Assembly: GCF_900109265.1 (NCBI RefSeq)
Contig: NZ_FNZM01000013.1
Location: 240,026-304,025 of the forward strand
DNA: 64,000 nt
Direction: 5' to 3'
From: Paraburkholderia tropica
GTDB lineage: Bacteria > Pseudomonadota > Gammaproteobacteria > Burkholderiales > Burkholderiaceae
The stretch's first letter is position 1. Each line of letters starts with the position of its first letter. The notes beneath the pieces are model-generated. The model did no database searches and was not told the origin of the DNA. It saw only the letters and a list, made by a program, of their open reading frames with translations. Made by a program: the position numbers and the translations under genes. Below are positions 1 through 8,135 of this stretch, one piece after another.

Positions 1-1360
1 CGTCTTCCTTGGCGCCCACGTCGATACCGCGCGTCGGTTCGTCCATCAGCAGCACTTTCGGCGACGTCAGCAGCGCCTTGCCGATCACCACTTTCTGCAT
101 GTTGCCGCCGGAGAGCGATGTGATCGGCGCGTCCACCGAGGCGGCCTTGATGGCGAGCCGCTTGACGATGTCCTTGGCCGCTTCAACCTGCTTCTCGCGC
201 TTGAGCGCGCCGAATTTCAGCCGGTTGACGAACTTGCCGAGACTCGACAAGGTCATGTTCTCGAGAATCGACATCAGTTGAATCATGCCCTGCTTCTGGC
301 GATCCTCGGGCACGAGTGCGATGCCCGCTTCGATACGCTTCGGAATCGGCAGATCTTCGATCGCCTTGCCCGCCAGTTCGATTTCGCCCAGCGCGTGTGG
401 CTGCGCGCCCAGCAGCGTTTCGAGGAGTTCGGTGCGGCCCGCGCCCATCAGTCCGTAAATGCCGATAACCTCACCGGCACGCACCGAGAACGACACATGA
501 TCGACGGCGTAAATGCCATTCGAGCGCTTCAAAGCCAGATCGTTGACCTTCAGGATTTCTTCGCCGATCGCGTGCTGTTCGAACGCGAAGCGCTTCTTCG
601 ACGAACCGACCATCGCTTCGATGATCCACGGAATATCGATGTTCGCGATCTCGTCTTCGGCCACAAGCCGCCCATTGCGCAGCACCGTGATGCAGTCGCC
701 GATCGCCATGATTTCTTCGAGGCGATGCGAGATATAGATGACCGTCACGCCCTCTTCCTTGAGCTGACCGATGATCTTGAAGAGAATCTCCACTTCGTGG
801 CGCGAGAGCGCGGAAGTCGGCTCGTCCATGATCAGCACCTTGATGTGCTTGGAGAGCGCTTTGGCGATTTCCACGAGCTGCTGCTGACCGACGTAAAGAT
901 CGCCCAGACGCGTACGCGGATTAATCGGAATCTGCAAACGGTCCAGCAGAATCTTCGCCTGATGCACTTCGTCTTTCGAGCGGATCACGCCGCCGCTCGT
1001 CAACTCGTTGCCGGTAAATATATTCTCGGCAACGCTCAGGTCGGGAAAGAGATTCAGCTCCTGAAAGATAATGCCCACGCCGTGCGCTTCGGCGCTGCGC
1101 ACATCGGTAATCGCAGCGACTTTTCCGTCGATGCGAATCTCGCCCGACGTGGCCGTTTCCGCGCCCGCGAGCAGTTTCATCAGCGTCGACTTGCCCGCGC
1201 CGTTCTCGCCGATCAACACGTTCACCTTGCCTCGGCGAACCTTGTAATCGACCTCTACGAGCGCAGCCGTGCCGGGATAGATTTTCGACAGGCCGCGCGT
1301 TTCGATGACATTCACGGCGTTTGCGAGCCGTGCCTCATTCGCTTCGATCGCTTCGCTCAT
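1..1360 (-). CDS. Sugar ABC transporter ATP-binding protein (RbsA/XylG/MglA type), C-terminal end outside window
   Basis: This is the double-ATPase subunit of a ribose-type (CUT2) sugar importer and acts at the cytoplasmic face of the inner membrane. The first domain shows Walker A GENGAGKST near residue 51, a VGQQQ-type signature and Walker B LIMDEPTSAL. The second domain has a degenerate Walker A (GLMGAGRT, Arg for Lys, usual for this family), the signature LSGGNMQK and Walker B LLMDEPTRGID, right at the window edge. About 453 residues are visible of roughly 500. The chosen ATG overlaps the upstream DUF2291 stop as ATGA, and another in-frame ATG lies 6 nt further upstream. The permease is presumably outside the window. 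Confidence 0.93.
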   Translation of the reverse strand, partial: MSEAIEANEARLANAVNVIETRGLSKIYPGTAALVEVDYKVRRGKVNVLIGENGAGKSTLMKLLAGAETATSGEIRIDGKVAAITDVRSAEAHGVGIIFQELNLFPDLSVAENIFTGNELTSGGVIRSKDEVHQAKILLDRLQIPINPRTRLGDLYVGQQQLVEIAKALSKHIKVLIMDEPTSALSRHEVEILFKIIGQLKEEGVTVIYISHRLEEIMAIGDCITVLRNGRLVAEDEIANIDIPWIIEAMVGSSKKRFAFEQHAIGEEILKVNDLALKRSNGIYAVDHVSFSVRAGEVIGIYGLMGAGRTELLETLLGAQPHALGEIELAGKAIEDLPIPKRIEAGIALVPEDRQKQGMIQLMSILENMTLSSLGKFVNRLKFGALKREKQVEAAKDIVKRLAIKAASVDAPITSLSGGNMQKVVIGKALLTSPKVLLMDEPTRGIDVGAKED

Positions 1361-2028
1361 TTCCATGCCACCGGTATCGCCCGAATTTCGCCTGCCGGTT
1401 CGCTCCAGCTGCTATAAACCGCGGCCACATCCACGGTCTGACCGATCTTGAGCTTGAGCGATTCCTGCGCATGCGCGACGACGAGCTTGTTGATTTCCTG
1501 GCCGAACACCGCGAACTTCGATTGATCGTCGAAGTCGCCATATTTCACGCCGGGAAAACCGTCGCGTACGCCGGTGCCGATCACAACGGGACCGGTTTCC
1601 AGCGCCACATGAACCGCTTCGCCACCGCCCGGCGGCGTCACGTCCACGTAAGCGCGGCCCACGCGCGAAGTCGTGTCGATACGCGTGACCTTGCCCGCCA
1701 CGCGAATCCAGAAATTGCAGGGAAACGCCGAGCTTTGGCGGAACCCGTACTGCTTGCACGCATCGTCGAAATTCTGGCTGAGCGCGCCGATCACCTGCGC
1801 CGCGGGCTTAGCGTTCTTGTCGGCATACGGAATCATCTGGTCGTTGAACATCTTGACCGGATCGGGACCGTGATGCTGGCCTTGCGCGCGAATCGCCGCC
1901 AGCTCCTGATCGGTCACGACATGACAGCCGCCCACGGCGACAACGACGCCCACGCCCAGCACAACCCGCAAGCTTTTCGCAGCGCCGCCGAATGTGCGTC
2001 GAACCACTGCGCCAATCGAATCCACCAT
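1357..2028 (-). CDS. DUF2291 family lipoprotein
   Basis: This 223-residue protein is predicted to be an exported lipoprotein. A hydrophobic segment at about residues 22-34 is followed by Cys35 in a lipobox-like VGGC context. The middle and end (for example PVVIGTGVR and VYSSWSEPAGEIRAIPV) fit the DUF2291 family, which typically sits beside ribose-type ABC importers and has no proven role. Here it lies between the binding protein and the ATPase and overlaps the ATPase start by 4 nt, so the two are translationally coupled. A GAGG Shine-Dalgarno precedes the ATG. Family assignment is from memory of the domain and its neighbourhood, not from a search. Confidence 0.8.
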   Translation of the reverse strand: MVDSIGAVVRRTFGGAAKSLRVVLGVGVVVAVGGCHVVTDQELAAIRAQGQHHGPDPVKMFNDQMIPYADKNAKPAAQVIGALSQNFDDACKQYGFRQSSAFPCNFWIRVAGKVTRIDTTSRVGRAYVDVTPPGGGEAVHVALETGPVVIGTGVRDGFPGVKYGDFDDQSKFAVFGQEINKLVVAHAQESLKLKIGQTVDVAAVYSSWSEPAGEIRAIPVAWK

Positions 2029-2051
2029 GACGACCTCACTTGAAGACTTCC

Positions 2052-2077
2052 ACGGGCACGGCGCACGCCGTGCCCGT
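2052..2077. repeat. Perfect 12-bp inverted repeat (intercistronic hairpin)
   Basis: Arms ACGGGCACGGCG and CGCCGTGCCCGT are separated by only CA. The repeat sits in the 66-bp gap between the binding-protein gene and the DUF2291 gene, with no run of T after it. Such hairpins after the binding-protein gene commonly protect the upstream message or lower expression of downstream transporter genes. That role is inferred. Confidence 0.75.
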
Positions 2078-2094
2078 TTGACACCGGCAATCCG

Positions 2095-3042
2095 TTACTT
2101 GGTGTAGTAGAAATCGTTCACTTTCGAGGCGTTGTCCTTTGTGATCAGGATGCCGCGCGTGAGTTGACGTTCGGGTTCGCCCGTCGAGCCGGTGCGAATG
2201 TATTTGTCGAGCAGATCGACGCCGTGCTGCGCAATACCTTGCGCCTGTAGCATGACAGTGGCTTTCAGCTTGCCCGCGCGGATCGAATCGCGTTCGTCGT
2301 TGCTGCCGTCGATACCCATGACGATCACGTCCTTGCGGTTCGCCGAATCGAGCGAAGCAATTGCGCCGAGCGCCGCCGGACCGTTACCCGCAATCACGCC
2401 CTTGATGTTCTGATGTTCCTGAAGAATCGAGTCCATCGCCTGCTTGGCCGGCAGCAGCGCGCCCTTCACGTCCTGACGCGCGACCATCTTCAAATCCGGA
2501 TACTGGTCGAGCACCTGATGAAACGCCTGCGAGCGCGTCACGCAGTTTTTATCCGCGAGATTGCAGGTCAGCTCCACATAGTCGCCCTTTTCGCCGATCG
2601 CTTCGACAAAGCGTTGCGCGACTTCCGAGCCGGCTTCCAGATTGTTATGGCTGAGCTGCGCGATGGCGATACCGTCTTTCGGAATCTCGCGATTGATCAG
2701 CACCACCGGCACATGTTTTTCTTTCGCCGTGCGCACCGTCGCCACGCTCGCATTCGAATCGGCATTATCGAGAATGATGCCCTTCACGCCCTTGCCGATG
2801 ACGAGATTCACCAGTTCGTTTTGCTTGTTGACGTCCTCGCCATGCGAAAGCACGATCGTGTCGTAACCGAGTTTCTTCGCTTCCTTTTCCGCGCCTTTTG
2901 CTTCGGCCGCGTAATACGGATTGTCGAGCGCGTTCACGAGAATCGCGATCGTGCCTTTACTCGCCGCGAGCGCGTCGACCGGTTGCAGTGCCGCTACGCA
3001 AGTGGCAGCGACCGCGGCCGTGAGTGCAAGCTTCTTCCACAT
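2095..3042 (-). CDS. Ribose-type sugar ABC transporter substrate-binding protein
   Basis: This 315-residue periplasmic binding protein belongs to the RbsB/Peripla_BP_4 group. It has a Sec signal peptide (MWKKLALTAAVAAT..., cleavage likely near residue 27). Family landmarks are ILVNALDNPYY near the mature N-terminus, GIILDNADS, VLINREIP and VIVMGIDGSNDE. It delivers a sugar or polyol to the adjacent ATPase/permease. The ligand cannot be read from sequence; the transketolase and dehydrogenase neighbours suggest a branched or short-chain sugar or polyol. It is followed by a strong hairpin. The gap to the upstream SDR gene is 76 bp. Confidence 0.9.
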   Translation of the reverse strand: MWKKLALTAAVAATCVAALQPVDALAASKGTIAILVNALDNPYYAAEAKGAEKEAKKLGYDTIVLSHGEDVNKQNELVNLVIGKGVKGIILDNADSNASVATVRTAKEKHVPVVLINREIPKDGIAIAQLSHNNLEAGSEVAQRFVEAIGEKGDYVELTCNLADKNCVTRSQAFHQVLDQYPDLKMVARQDVKGALLPAKQAMDSILQEHQNIKGVIAGNGPAALGAIASLDSANRKDVIVMGIDGSNDERDSIRAGKLKATVMLQAQGIAQHGVDLLDKYIRTGSTGEPERQLTRGILITKDNASKVNDFYYTK

Positions 3043-3118
3043 GTTTTGTCTCCGGATTGAACTTCTTTTTCTTCAAGAAGCGGCTCGCGTTGCGCGATGC
3101 CGCACCCGCACTGCCATG

Positions 3119-3916
3119 TCAGCAAATGGTGTAGCCGCCGTCGATCATGATGTCCGCGCCGGTGATCATGTCCGCGCCGTTTGAGAGCAGAAACAGAATG
3201 GCGGCGGCAATTTCGTCGGTATAGGCGAAACGGCCCACCGGAATCAGCTTCTTCATGTTCTCGCCTTTTTCACCGTCCCAGGCCGCCGCGCCCATCGGCG
3301 TCAGCACCACGGTCGGCGACACCGTATTCACGGTAATGCCGCGCGCGGCCCACTCCTTCGCGAGCACCTTGGTCATGCCGATCAAGCCCGCCTTCGCCGA
3401 CGTATAGGCGCAGTGCTGGTCAATGGCGACGGTCGCCGCCTGCGAGGCGATGTTGACGATCTTGCCGCGATGCCCGCGCGCCAATACGTGACGCGCGAAG
3501 TGCTTTGAACAGAGGAAAGGACCGGTGAGATTCACGGCGATCTGCTTCTGCCATTCGTCGAAGCCGATATCTTCAGCGGGCGTGAGCGTGATGCAGCCCG
3601 CGGCGTTCACGAGCAGATGAATGTCGCCGAAATGCTGGACCGCGGCTTTCATGGCGCGCTCGACGTCGGCTTCGTTGGCGACGTCGCAGGCGAAAGCTTG
3701 CGCGTTGGCTGCGCCGAGTTCTTCGACGGCGGCCTGCACGCGCGGCTCCTCGAACGCCGGATAAAGGATCGCAACGCGCGCGCCTTTCGCGATCAGCGCC
3801 GCGTTGGTCGCCATGGCGATGCCGCCGAGGCCGCCGGTCACGACCGCGACTTTGCCGTCCAGACGAAAGTCGAAATCGACGCCGTGGCGCAGCGACACGT
3901 CATATTGAATGCTCAC
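3119..3916 (-). CDS. SDR family dehydrogenase, GolD/DthD-like
   Basis: This 265-residue short-chain dehydrogenase has the nucleotide-binding motif TGGLGGIA at about 27-34, NAAG at 104-107, and the catalytic residues Ser158, Tyr171 and Lys175 (YTSAK). An N-terminal extension before the Rossmann fold and the operon context resemble the GolD/D-threitol dehydrogenase group, which oxidises polyols such as glycerol or threitol. The start is GTG, preceded by AAGGAG at good spacing. It lies between the split transketolase and the sugar-binding protein, so it probably oxidises the imported polyol before a transketolase step. The exact substrate is unknown. Confidence 0.85.
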   Translation of the reverse strand: MSIQYDVSLRHGVDFDFRLDGKVAVVTGGLGGIAMATNAALIAKGARVAILYPAFEEPRVQAAVEELGAANAQAFACDVANEADVERAMKAAVQHFGDIHLLVNAAGCITLTPAEDIGFDEWQKQIAVNLTGPFLCSKHFARHVLARGHRGKIVNIASQAATVAIDQHCAYTSAKAGLIGMTKVLAKEWAARGITVNTVSPTVVLTPMGAAAWDGEKGENMKKLIPVGRFAYTDEIAAAILFLLSNGADMITGADIMIDGGYTIC

Positions 3917-3986
3917 TTTTCTGTCTCCTTCTTGTGCCTCTGGGGGCGGCGATTAGATGCTCGACGATGTGTCGCGACACTCAGCG

Positions 3987-4928
3987 TCAGCGCGCGGATT
4001 GTGCCTGTATGGCTTCGGCAATGCCATCGGCGTCGATACCGTAATGGCGGCGAATGCCTTTGCGCGTGCCGTATTGCGCGAATTCGCCTTCGGTCACGCC
4101 GAGCGTGGTCAGGCGGCGCGGAATCTGGCGGCGCGCCATCAGCATCGCGACCATCGCGCCGATTCCGCCATGCAGCGAATGTTCTTCGACCGTGACGATC
4201 GCGTCGTGGCGTTCGATGATCGTCGCAAGCGCGTCCTGATCGAGCGGACGCAGCGAGGAGAGATTCACGAGCGTCGGATGCACGCCTTGCTGCTGCAGAC
4301 GCTCGCACGCTTCGAGCGCTTCGCCGACCACGGAACCCAGCGCGATCACGGCCACACCGCGGCCTTCGATCAGCACGTCGGGACGGCCCGGCTGGAAGCG
4401 GTACGACGCGTCGTGAACGACGGGAAATTTCGCGTTGTCGAGACGGATGTAGACCGGGCCGTCGACGGCGGCCGCATAGTCGATCATCTGCACGACTTCG
4501 GCTTCGTCGCACGGCGCGAAAATCTGCACGTTGCCGAAGCCGCTCATGATCGAGATGTCGTCGATCGCATGGTGCGTGGACGCCAGCGGACCGTAGGCCA
4601 CGCCCGCGTTCAGGCCCAGCATCTTCACGTTGGTGGCGCTGTAGCAGATGTCGTTCTTGACCTGCTCGTTCGCGCGGCCCACGAGGAACGGCGCGGCATT
4701 GGCCGTGAACACAATATGTCCGCCCAGCGCGAGGCCCGCCGCCATGCCGACCATGTTCTGCTCGGCAATGCCCACGTTAATCACGCGCTCGGGATAGGTT
4801 TCGAGAAACGGGCCGATCTTCGAGGTCGAGGTGGAGTCGGCCACCATCACGATGATGTCCTCGCCCGCAGCCGTCAGGCGGCTCAGCGCGCTGACCGCAC
4901 CGTCGCGCAAATCGGCGGAATTACGCAT
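3987..4928 (-). CDS. Transketolase C-terminal subunit
   Basis: This 313-residue subunit carries the pyrimidine-binding and C-terminal transketolase domains. The catalytic-Glu region is visible as NVGIAEQNMVGMAAG, and the C-terminal domain contains EEHSLHGGIGAM. The start ATG lies inside the last codons of the N-terminal subunit gene (8-bp overlap), so the two are translated together. A longer frame upstream is only the overlap with that gene. Split transketolases in sugar or polyol operons, such as apulose-4-phosphate transketolase AptA/AptB, act on unusual ketose phosphates. Whether that substrate applies here is not shown, since no kinase is in the window. Confidence 0.88.
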   Translation of the reverse strand: MRNSADLRDGAVSALSRLTAAGEDIIVMVADSTSTSKIGPFLETYPERVINVGIAEQNMVGMAAGLALGGHIVFTANAAPFLVGRANEQVKNDICYSATNVKMLGLNAGVAYGPLASTHHAIDDISIMSGFGNVQIFAPCDEAEVVQMIDYAAAVDGPVYIRLDNAKFPVVHDASYRFQPGRPDVLIEGRGVAVIALGSVVGEALEACERLQQQGVHPTLVNLSSLRPLDQDALATIIERHDAIVTVEEHSLHGGIGAMVAMLMARRQIPRRLTTLGVTEGEFAQYGTRKGIRRHYGIDADGIAEAIQAQSAR

Positions 4929-5775
4929 GGTCCAGCTCCTCCAGTGCCTGCTTGAGTTGTTGCTCGTCAGGGAATTTGTGATGCCAGGCCGGCACGTTCT
5001 CCATGAACGACACGCCACGGCCCTTGATGGTGTGCGCGATCAACACTTTCGGCTTTCTATTTCCGGTGTCGAGACTTTCGATTAGTTTCCAAATTGCGTC
5101 CGAATCATTTCCATTGACGTCGTGCACCTCGAATCCGAACGCGCGGAATTTCTCGTCCAGCGGGTCGAGATCCATGATGTTGTGGGTGAAGTCGGCGAGT
5201 TGCAGGCGGTTGCGGTCGACGATCACGACGAGGTTCGACAGCTCGAAATGCGCCGCCGCCATCGCGGCTTCCCAGTTCGATCCTTCCTCGAGTTCGCCGT
5301 CGCCGGTCAGCACGAACACGCGCCCGACCGGACCCTCCGACGCTTGAGCATGGCGCTGTTTGGCCATCGCGAGACCCGCCGCGATCGGCATGCCGTGACC
5401 CAGGCCGCCGGTGTTGACCGTCACGAGCGTCGGCAGCTTTTGCCGCACCGGGTGGCCCGGCAGCCGTGAATGGTCCTGCAGATAGGTAGGCAGTTCGCTG
5501 CCTTCGAGCCAGCCGAGTTCCGCGAAACAGGAATAGAGACCGCCCACGCCGTGGCCCTTGCTGAGAATGAATTCGTCCTGCCACTTCACGGTGCGATCGC
5601 CCTGCACCTCGTAGCGGAGCACATGGAAATACAGCGCCGCGAGGATGTCCGCTTCCGACATGTCGCCGCCCGTATGGCCGCTCTTCGCCGCCGAATTCAT
5701 CACGCAGATCTTCTTGCGGATCTCCTGCGCCCGCCTGTGCAGCGGCTCGCCAGACTGCTTGTAGGGGTTTTCCAT
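4921..5775 (-). CDS. Transketolase N-terminal subunit
   Basis: This 284-residue subunit is the thiamine-diphosphate-binding half of a two-subunit transketolase. The motif starts at GDGELEEG (about residue 158) and ends near DRNR (187-190). SGHTGG and KGHG, typical of the substrate channel, are present near residues 32 and 73. It is the first gene of the minus-strand operon. The ATG has GGGAG at good spacing. A 7+7 bp inverted repeat about 45 bp upstream is the likely operator. It forms one enzyme with the following gene and would feed two-carbon transfer products into the pentose-phosphate pool. Confidence 0.88.
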   Translation of the reverse strand: MENPYKQSGEPLHRRAQEIRKKICVMNSAAKSGHTGGDMSEADILAALYFHVLRYEVQGDRTVKWQDEFILSKGHGVGGLYSCFAELGWLEGSELPTYLQDHSRLPGHPVRQKLPTLVTVNTGGLGHGMPIAAGLAMAKQRHAQASEGPVGRVFVLTGDGELEEGSNWEAAMAAAHFELSNLVVIVDRNRLQLADFTHNIMDLDPLDEKFRAFGFEVHDVNGNDSDAIWKLIESLDTGNRKPKVLIAHTIKGRGVSFMENVPAWHHKFPDEQQLKQALEELDHA

Positions 5776-5820
5776 TCCCTGCTCCCGAACTTCCTGTTTG
5801 CGTGGAATGCAGTTTCTGTT

Positions 5821-5836
5821 ACTTTCTTTAGAAAGT
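5821..5836. promoter_or_regulatory. Inverted repeat ACTTTCT-TT-AGAAAGT, candidate DeoR-type operator
   Basis: Perfect 7-bp arms with a 2-bp spacer lie in the 182-bp gap between the divergent transketolase operon and the DeoR-type regulator gene. The position is right for repression of the operon and for autoregulation. Assignment to the regulator next door is inference. Confidence 0.5.
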
Positions 5837-5957
5837 CAAAGAGAAATCAAAGCAAAGAGGGAAAACACCAGGTCGGTCGCGATACGGCCGCGAATCGGGC
5901 AAAATACAGGCCATAACGTCCGGGGTTGCGGGCGCGGGCGGCTTGCAGGGAAAAAAC

Positions 5958-6725
5958 ATGGACCAAAGGACCAGAACAGAGAAGATTTTCGAAAAGGTGC
6001 AGGCGGCCAAGCTGGTCAAGCTCTCGGAGCTTTCCAGCGAATTCGGCGTTTCGATGCCCACCATTCGAAAAGACATTGACGAGTTGCAGCGCCTCGGACA
6101 CGTCGAGCGCGTTCATGGCAACGTGCGCCTCAAGACCGCGCAAGCCGAGCCCGCCCCCAAAGTGCCGAGCGCCAGCATTCTGCCGACGAGCGAGGAAAAA
6201 GCGCAGATTGGCCGCAAGGCGGCGACGCTCATCGCGAACGGCGACGCCGTCATTCTCGACTGCGGTGCGACCACGACCGAACTCGCGAAGAATCTGCTTG
6301 ACCGCCAGAATCTGCGCATCGTCACCAATGCGCTAAACATTGCCATCCTGCTCGGCGCGGAGCCGACCAACCGCGTGATGCTCACAGGCGGCATCTTCAA
6401 GGCGGAAACGATCGCCGTGTCGGGCGAAAAGGCGTCGACTTTTTTCGAGGGCATGTTCGTCGACAAACTCTTTCTCGCGGCGGGCGGCGTCGCCATGGAA
6501 TCGGGTATTTCCTATCCCGACTTCATCGACCTGCACGTGAAGCGCGCGATGATCGACGCGGCGAAAACGGTGTATCTGCTCGCCGATTCGAAGAAGTTCG
6601 GCAAGCGCGAGTTCGCGACTTTCGGCGCGATGGACCAGATCGACTATTTGATTACCGATGAAGGGCTCGATGCCGAATTCGCGGACTGGATCACCGGTCT
6701 CGGCATCAAGATTCTGTACGCGTAG
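5958..6725 (+). CDS. DeoR/GlpR family transcriptional regulator
   Basis: This 255-residue regulator has an N-terminal winged HTH (LSSEFGVSMPTIRKDIDELQ, about residues 21-40) and a DeoRC sugar-phosphate-sensing domain (DAVILDCGATTTELAKNL). It is divergent from the split-transketolase/ABC operon and most likely represses it until a phosphorylated sugar intermediate appears. The ATG was chosen because AGGGA lies just upstream; an in-frame TTG 15 nt earlier is less likely. An inverted repeat in the shared intergenic region is the probable binding site. A stem-loop follows the gene. Confidence 0.9.
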   Translation: MDQRTRTEKIFEKVQAAKLVKLSELSSEFGVSMPTIRKDIDELQRLGHVERVHGNVRLKTAQAEPAPKVPSASILPTSEEKAQIGRKAATLIANGDAVILDCGATTTELAKNLLDRQNLRIVTNALNIAILLGAEPTNRVMLTGGIFKAETIAVSGEKASTFFEGMFVDKLFLAAGGVAMESGISYPDFIDLHVKRAMIDAAKTVYLLADSKKFGKREFATFGAMDQIDYLITDEGLDAEFADWITGLGIKILYA

Positions 6726-6737
6726 TGGCAAACGCCG

Positions 6738-6755
6738 CCTCATAAACATATGAGG
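6738..6755 (+). terminator. Stem-loop after the DeoR gene
   Basis: CCTCATA-AACA-TATGAGG forms a 7-bp stem with a 4-nt loop, followed by TTTCGTTC, 13 nt after the DeoR-type stop codon. It could be a weak intrinsic terminator, or an operator for the next gene. Confidence 0.4.
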
Positions 6756-6833
6756 TTTCGTTCGTTCTAAAAACCTCGGCCGGCGACTAGCTTTGAATGA
6801 TCTTGAACGTATGTTCTGATCATCGGAGCACTC

Positions 6834-7706
6834 ATGAGCACCGTGTTAGCCGCCCCGCCAGCCCACCCGGACGCGCAGGCGCTGCCGTTCGCCGCCCCGT
6901 CCGTCGAAGCGGAACTCAACTATCTCGCGCCGGGCACGGTCCGGCCCGTCAATTACACATTCGAACCGCCTGCGGGCATACCGTGGAGTTCGGGCACGCT
7001 CGATCCACGCCGCGTAACGATTCATAATGCGCGCCCACTCGCGCAAAACGGCGGCATTTCGCTCGACAAGCAAGGATTCCAGCACGTCGCGCACGCAAGC
7101 GCGCTGCACGATTTCAGCGACGAGGCGCAAATCCGCGACGTCTACCTGCCCGAAGCCGAAGCGCTGCTGCGCACGATTACGGGCGCCGCGAAAGTCGTGT
7201 TCTTCGATCACACGCTGCGCGACAGCGCACGCGGTTCACGCGCCAACGCCGCGCTGCGCGAACCAGTACGCCGCGTGCATAACGATCAGACTTTCGTTTC
7301 GGGGCCGAGGCGCGTTCGCGATCATCTGGACGCGGACGAAGCCGCGCAGCGTCTTCAGCGGCGCTTCGCGATCATCAATCTGTGGCGGCCTTTGAACGAA
7401 GTCGAGCAATTGCCGCTCGCACTCTGCGACGCACGCTCCATTGCGCCCGACGATCTCGTACCCACCGATCTCGTCTACCGTGACAAAACCGGGGAAACGT
7501 ATTCGTTTCTCGCGAACGCGCGACATCGCTGGTTTTATTTTCCCCGACTGCGCGCCGACGAAGTGCTGTTGCTCAAGATCTACGATTCGCGCGAGGAAGG
7601 GACGGCGCGATTCACCGCGCACACGGCTTTCGACGATCCGCACACGCCGGATGACGCCGCGCCGCGTCGCAGTATTGAATTGCGCGCACTCGTTTTCTGG
7701 CACTGA
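6834..7706 (+). CDS. CmcJ/NvfI-like oxidoreductase (putative non-heme Fe oxygenase)
   Basis: This 290-residue protein resembles the CmcJ/NvfI and GA4-desaturase-like group, which are cytoplasmic non-heme iron oxygenases or desaturases best known from antibiotic and fungal pathways. Visible landmarks are VHNDQT (H-x-D iron-ligand pair), INLWRPL, and the C-terminal block KIYDSREEGTARFTAHTAFDDP with a candidate distal His. A GGAG Shine-Dalgarno supports the ATG. It stands alone between the DeoR regulator and the sulfur genes, so its substrate is unknown. The family call is from motif recognition only. Confidence 0.7.
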   Translation: MSTVLAAPPAHPDAQALPFAAPSVEAELNYLAPGTVRPVNYTFEPPAGIPWSSGTLDPRRVTIHNARPLAQNGGISLDKQGFQHVAHASALHDFSDEAQIRDVYLPEAEALLRTITGAAKVVFFDHTLRDSARGSRANAALREPVRRVHNDQTFVSGPRRVRDHLDADEAAQRLQRRFAIINLWRPLNEVEQLPLALCDARSIAPDDLVPTDLVYRDKTGETYSFLANARHRWFYFPRLRADEVLLLKIYDSREEGTARFTAHTAFDDPHTPDDAAPRRSIELRALVFWH

Positions 7707-7772
7707 AAAGACGTGGCGCTTGCCGACGCACGAGATTAAACGCGCAGGCAAGCGTAGGGAGGATGATCGCGC

Positions 7773-7976
7773 TTATTCGAGCGGGATTTCCGGAACGAAG
7801 GGATAAAGCAGCGGCGTATAGCTCAGGTGAAAGTATCCGTGCCGCGCATAGAGCGCGGCGCGCTCCACGCGTTCGTGCGTTTCCTCGCGCGCATTTTTCG
7901 CTTCAACGATGTCGCGTGAACGCGCAGGCTCGCTGCGGAATACCTTGAAAAACAGGGCTGAAATCGGAATCGACAT
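7773..7976 (-). CDS. Small hypothetical protein (67 aa)
   Basis: This frame encodes a 67-residue protein starting MSIPISALFFK. The ATG is preceded by GGAGG at 8 nt, which is the main support for it being real; a longer in-frame start upstream lacks this. The protein is mixed-charge in the middle (EAKNAREETHERVERAA) and ends with an aromatic/proline-rich tail. I recognise no family. It lies downstream of, and on the same strand as, an LLM monooxygenase gene, about 140 bp away. Confidence 0.5.
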   Translation of the reverse strand: MSIPISALFFKVFRSEPARSRDIVEAKNAREETHERVERAALYARHGYFHLSYTPLLYPFVPEIPLE

Positions 7977-8087
7977 AACGACGCCTCCGTGGCATTGCAT
8001 AAGGTCCAATCTATTCCCCGATATTTCATCGGACAACCAAGCATTTCAGGAATACTTATGCAACACGCAGCCGGATCACAGGCATTG

Positions 8088-8135
8088 ACGTCGTCACGTC
8101 GTCACGTCGTCACGTCGTTACACCGTTACGTCGAC
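8088..8135. repeat. 8-bp tandem repeat (unit ACGTCGTC)
   Basis: Six consecutive 8-mers are seen: three ACGTCGTC, then ACGTCGTT, ACACCGTT and ACGTCGAC. The array spans the 3' end of the LLM monooxygenase gene and the non-coding bases after it. It looks like slippage expansion. Confidence 0.75.

Noticed and set aside
278..1417. Plus-strand open frame opposite the sugar ABC ATPase
   Set aside because: The minus strand encodes a complete set of ATPase motifs and the plus-strand product is low-complexity.
8088..8135. Short tandem repeat considered as a CRISPR remnant
   Set aside because: Units are 8 bp with no spacers and no cas genes are nearby.
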